DNA of 64,000 bases, taken from assembly GCF_015706575.1 (NCBI RefSeq), contig NW_024037076.1, positions 1,488,001-1,552,000 on the forward strand, given 5' to 3'. The notes beneath the pieces were generated by a model. The model was not told where the DNA came from, ran no database searches, and worked only from the letters and a program-made list of their open reading frames with translations. The translations under genes were made by a program, and so were the position numbers. Each line of letters opens with the position of its first letter. Within the stretch, counting starts at the first letter, position 1. Of the stretch, positions 30,001 through 36,000 are shown piece by piece. This DNA comes from Patiria miniata (taxonomy: Eukaryota; Echinodermata; Asteroidea; Valvatida; Asterinidae).

Positions 30001-33000
30001 CAAAATCATCCATTATTTCTTGAATTTGTTCAGTGGCGGGGTGACTGTTGCCTCGATCCTTCAAAATCCTCCAACAATCACTGTTAATGGGTTGAGGCAG
30101 TTCTGATAACATTCAGAAACAGTGCGGATGATATCGAGCGTAATGCCGGGCTCAATAAGCACTTTCACGGTAATATGTGCCATCTTATTCACGGGGTAAA
30201 AAGAGTACGTGTTGCTTAGATGCGGGCGTAATTTAGAACGAACGCGTAGATGACACTGAAGCACAGGTAGTTTTCAATTGATGATGCGCACACAGCAATG
30301 CGTGTAAATTTGCCCCGTAAGCAAGATGGCACATATAGTGCTTATTACGAATGGCTGAACATAACGCAGGGTACAGCCTACAAACTCGACACAATGCATC
30401 CTCTAAAATCAGCCTCAGTCCTCCAAAATCCTGCAAAACCACCTGAAGGATTTTGGGGGATTGAGGAGGGTTAGGTTGAATGTAAAACAATATGACAGGC
30501 CTTCAACATTAGAAATTCAGTTTTGAAGTAGGGTCCATTGCAAGTCCTCACAAATCCATCACAAGTCCTCACGTTTCAAGTCACAAGCTAAAAACCTCTC
30601 TCAAAGACGGCAATCTCAGTAGAACTGCAAAGTGCGTATCTTATGCAATCAAGCATGCATTGCGCAGTGTTGAAAATGCTCCAAATATGCACGCTTATTG
30701 CTCGAAATGTGTTCAAAACACGACGCAGCCGATGCGCGTTATAAATGCAAGTTGACGCTGAAAATGCCGACGCACGTGGCTTGTCTGTAGGAAATGACGT
30801 CATTTGAGCGAGACCTCTTCAAATGCATTCCTTTGTACTGCTCATCCCCAGTCAATAGCGAAAGGCCTTGTGATTTACTTATGCAGGCATGCAACTGGGA
30901 ATTTCGAGAAAAAAAACGAGGAAATTCAAAACCACAAAAGACTTTGTACAGTGTTTTTTTTCAATTTGTAATGGCATTCCCGAGAAATAAAAACGAGGAA
31001 ATCAGCGGATCCGAGAAAAAGTTGCATGCCTGCTTATGACTGTGTCTAGCGATGGACTCAACTTCAACCACTGCATTCAGTGTTTTTCCGAGTCAATCTT
31101 TACCATGCCAGCGTGAGGTCATGCCTGTGGTACTCCAACGCACGGGTGTAGTCCTGAAGGTAGAAATACGCGTTGCCTAGCTGACTGTAGATGGCGCTCA
31201 GCGTGCGCAGGTCATCTGTGCCGACTTCCACGGCCGCCTCAAAGTACTGCACGCCGGATTTACAATTGCCCGCTTTGCAGAGCCGTTCTCCTTCAAGGGC
31301 TAATTCCATGCAAGACGCGTCCATCTGTAAGACCAGGATATACATAAATAATAATAATAATAATAATTTGGGAGGCTAATCATCCTTACTCGCAGCTGGT
31401 ATGCTGAATTGCGAAGGACGCGGCTACAACATGGTCGGGCCGCTGGCACGTGAAGGCGCCTATGGCTGCCGGCCACATCCACCCATATATGACCACGGAG
31501 CACAGCCTGAGATCGAAAGTGTTTGATTTTTCCAGAGGGAGGAAAACCGGAGGGCCCAGAGAAAAACCCTCGTGGCACAGGAGAGAACCAACGCATACAT
31601 GTAACTCTACTCACATGCGATCCGCGGCCAGGATTCGAACCGTGGTCACCTTGGAGAGAGGCGAGCCCTTTACGCACAAGCCACCCATGCCACCCTAATA
31701 ATAATATTATTATAACATAAAATATCAAGGGAAGATTCTAATGGTCAATTAACGCGCCTAGCCTCATACCGGTAAAGTGAAACGTCGCTATACCGAACAC
31801 CGCTTTACCAAACATTCGGCTATACCGAACATCATCCTTGGCTCCAAATTTTTGTGTACAAAACGTATCGAACATTGTTGTTGAAAAATGTCAACTTCCC
31901 CAAGGAAAAGAAGGAAAAAGCCACCCATGCACGGTAAGCTAAAAAAATATCTGTGTAATCACCTGATTCAATAGTCGCACGTGTTCAAAGTCATCTTTCA
32001 GTAACTACCAGGGCATACAGGGTTAGGTTTTGCTTACGGAATTGAAGAGATAAATGGACAAGTTTGGCGAATCAGCGCATCGTTTGTAAATGCCACTTCA
32101 CTCTAATTATGGTTAAAAGAAGGCACCACCAATGTGTGAAAAACCACAAGCTAGTTAAGTACCGGTATCTGCTTAAAATCGCTATACCGAGCAATCGCTA
32201 TTACGACTGTACATGCCTAGTCTGAACAGTCACAGACAGTCAAAATATCAATCTTCTTCCCCTGCCATGCCTTTTACACAGGCTAGTCACCAACAGTCAG
32301 ACCATGTATTTCCAGCAAGCACTGTGACTAGTCAAATTCACAAGTTACAAAATGTAAACCTGACTCTCAGAAATTTCTCATCAAAACTCCTGTCGACTTC
32401 AATTTTTGATTTCAGACTCTAATTTGATTGGATTCTATCGGAGTTGACTCGGCAGGATGCAGTGATACTTGAAACGTTAGGAATATCAGAAATCACTCTT
32501 CTCGCTGAATAATTGATTGCTCTGAAGTTCATTATTATTTTATGGGAAATTAAATCCGCTCGCTATGTGCTTACAGGCAGGTGCACACGTACATCATGCA
32601 TGACTGCATCAACGCTCCTATCATGTGCACCATCAAAAGATAGCATCAAAAGGATGGTCCATACATGTACATGGACATGCATGTACATGTAAACACATGT
32701 ACATAACACATGTAAATAACACATGTACATAACACATGTACATAACACATGTACATAACACATGTACATAACACATGTACATAACACATGTACATAACAC
32801 ATGTACATGTACATAACACATGTACATAACACATGTACATAACACATGTACATAACACATGACACATGTGCATGTACACTACATGACTTGCTACATGTCA
32901 ACAAAAACATGTCCTACAATGTACTGTTGATCCTAAATAACTCTGTTGTTTACCAACATTTCAGATCATGTAAACAAGGCAATTGTGCGAGAGGGTAAGA

Positions 33001-36000
33001 TTTAAATGCAATACGAAAAAATACTCACTTTTACATGTAGAATGTCGATACAGCAGTGGAGACGGTGCGGAAAGGCGAGTGGTGAGCTCAAAAGCTTCTG
33101 AAGGAACGCAGGATCACCCCTGATGTCATTGCACATCTCCTCGATCCTGTGTTGCGCCAAATGATCGAGGAGGTGTGCAATGCCATCAGGGGTGATCCTG
33201 CATTCCTTCAGAAGCTTTCGGCAGTACGCGCCTTCCGCCACCGTCTCCAGCGCTGTATCGACATTGGAGGACGCCAAGTCGAAAGTGGCAGATTCTGAAA
33301 GTGAGTACTTTTTTTCGTATGGAGTTAACTTTAAATCTCAGCCTCTTGCACAAAGCTGATGGAACTCACTCTGTAAAATTTTCATAACAGGTCTTGATTA
33401 CACGATTTGAAATTTTAGCTTAATTCCACTGGAAAACAGAAAATTGATTTAGGATCAAACGCTGTCCTGAACATTTATGAGACACGTAGTGTAAGGCCAA
33501 ATATAAACAAGTCAGGTGTGTTTACAAACACAAATGCCCCGCAACGGTGACAGTTCCCATGACATAACACCACTCTTTTAACATCAACTTACATGTACCT
33601 TGGTCACATGGAACATTCATTGACAGCATTAGTGTCTTCTGTAGGTTTTATATGAATTAATCCCTAATCCCTATAATCTCAGAATAAATACATGATTTAT
33701 ATTGTTTTAGCCACTGTGAACTTGACCCTTGACCTTTTGGCCCCAAATTCAATAGGCTTCTTAGGATTACCAAGAACAATCCACAAACCAAATTTGAAGT
33801 TCATATGTTAAGTATTTCTCAAGTTATCGCGCTGACAAGATTTCTATTGTTTTAGCCACTGTGAACTTGACCCTTGACCTTTTGGCCCCAAATGCAATAG
33901 GCTTCTTAGGATTGCCAAGAACAATCCACAAACCAAATTTGAAGTTCACATGTAAAGTATTTCTCAAGTTATCGCGCTGACAAGATTTCTATTGTTTTAG
34001 CCACTGTGAACTTGACCTTTGGCCTTTTGGCCCCAAATTCAATAGGCTTCTTAGGATTACCAAGAACAATCCACAAACCAAATTTGAAGTTCATATGTTA
34101 AGTATTTCTCAAGTTATTGCGCTGACAAGATTTCTATTGTTTTAGCCACTGTGAACTTGACCCTTGACCTTTTGGCTCCAAATGCAATAGGCTTCTTAGG
34201 ATTGCCAAGAACAATCCACAAACCAAATTTGAAGTTCACATGTAAAGTATTTCTCAAGTTATCGCGCTGACAAGATTTCTATTGTTTTAGCCACTGTGAA
34301 CTTGACCTTTGGCCTTTTGGCCCCAAATGCAAAAGGCTTCTTAGGATTACCAAGAACAATCCACAAACCAAATTTGAAGTTCATATGTTAAGTATTTCTC
34401 AAGTTATCGCGCTGACAAGATTTGTCCGGACACACACACACACCCACCCACCCACACACCCACCCACACACCCACCCACACACCCACCCACACACCCACC
34501 CACACACCCACCCACACACCCACCCACACACCCACCCACACACCCACCCACACACCCACCCACGGAAGGACAAGGCGGAAACAGTATGCCCCTTCGGCTT
34601 CGCCGCGGGGCATAAAAAAACATGTTTAGTGTCCTGCCTTTTTGAAAAAGGAAGGAGGAGGCCCTTTTTTTTCAAAATGGCCGCCCGACCAATTTTCCAA
34701 AACGAATGGACGGGCTATTTTTCAAGATTGCCATCAGCTTTTTTTTTTTAAATGGCCGCCACTTGGACTCAGGAAATGACATACCAGCTTTTAGAGCTTA
34801 AAGTACGACTTTCCCCCCCCTGAAAAAGACAATTAATTTATCATTTCTTCGTTTGTTTGTTTTTTTCAATTAAAAAAAAAAAAAAGGAGACAGCCTCCAC
34901 AATGGAAGTGGGCGGGGACTTTAAACATGAATTTTTTTCTTTCGCCCAATACATTTTCCCTAGATATTATTGCAAATTTTCACGAAGAGATATAAACACC
35001 TTTTTCCGCTAAGACTAGGCCTATAATAAATCTGCTTCCTCAGTGGAAACAGCTATAAGGCTGAATATACCGGTACGAGGAAAACATCATTATGAGATGA
35101 AAATTGGATGAGCCCCCGTCTTGTCTTCTTGCAAACGAGCTTCGGCCAGCGGCGATGAAATTGAAATGGGTAATTTGGCGTCGAGAGATCGGGTGGGGGG
35201 GGGGGGATTCTGTTTGTTTGATTTGTCTTTGAAGCATAGCGTGCTGTCGGATGATTAATCTCACTCAAAAGAGAAAAGACCAAAAAAATCCACGATGATT
35301 GCAAAAATCACTGGAAGTGATGAGGAAGCAGTACGTATTATTAACTTTCCGCTGCGTTTCTTCTACTGGAAAAAATTTTTTAATTGTGTACACGTAGCAT
35401 GGTTGCTCAATGCCAAAACAAGTCAAATTATGCTCGAACAAAACAAGTCAAAACAGAGAATTTGATCATGAATTTTTATGCATGTTTGTAAAAATTTATA
35501 TTATAGCCTATTGGATGGCTTTGAGGCAGATAAAAGAATTATTGCACGAGCCATTTCACGAGCTACTGTATTTGATTGCACAAGTCGAAGATGAGTGAAA
35601 TATTGTTATAGTGAGTGCAATATATTTTTGGTTCCCCCTGAAAAAGCCATTCAATACGATTAATAGTATCTATATCCGGCTGACTTGATCCCAGCTAATA
35701 CATTTCAGGACTCTGTTTTCATTTCTCAAAATTTCAATGAATGTTCGCTTTTAACAATGCCGCTCGGAGCTGCCATTGTGGTAGTTAACAACAGTGTGCC
35801 TACACATGTTCAATGTACCCTGCTGCTGCGTGTGCGGACGTAACGGTGCCGCACTCTGCGCTCTGTTGACTGGTTAACGACCGTGAGTTGATCGTGTAGG
35901 AAACAGCGACATTTGCTAAATTGCCCGAATGTGGACGATTACAAAAATAATATTGTCGTCAGTTGGGTACTTTTAAATGCAGTCATTTTACGGAATGGGT

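Noticed and set aside
31300-31728. 142-codon minus-strand frame with [20 protein letters not shown]
   Set aside because: This is the SINE body; the same peptide appears at 44808-45140 from the other SINE copy.
33002-33277. 91-codon frame with protein-like sequence (RITPDGIAHLLDHLAQ)
   Set aside because: As a gene it reads through the centre of a palindrome, so its second half is the antisense of its first; kept only as a palindrome finding.
34385-34751. PTHPPTHP / GVWVGVWV repeat frames
   Set aside because: Artefacts of a 12-bp ACACACCCACCC repeat.
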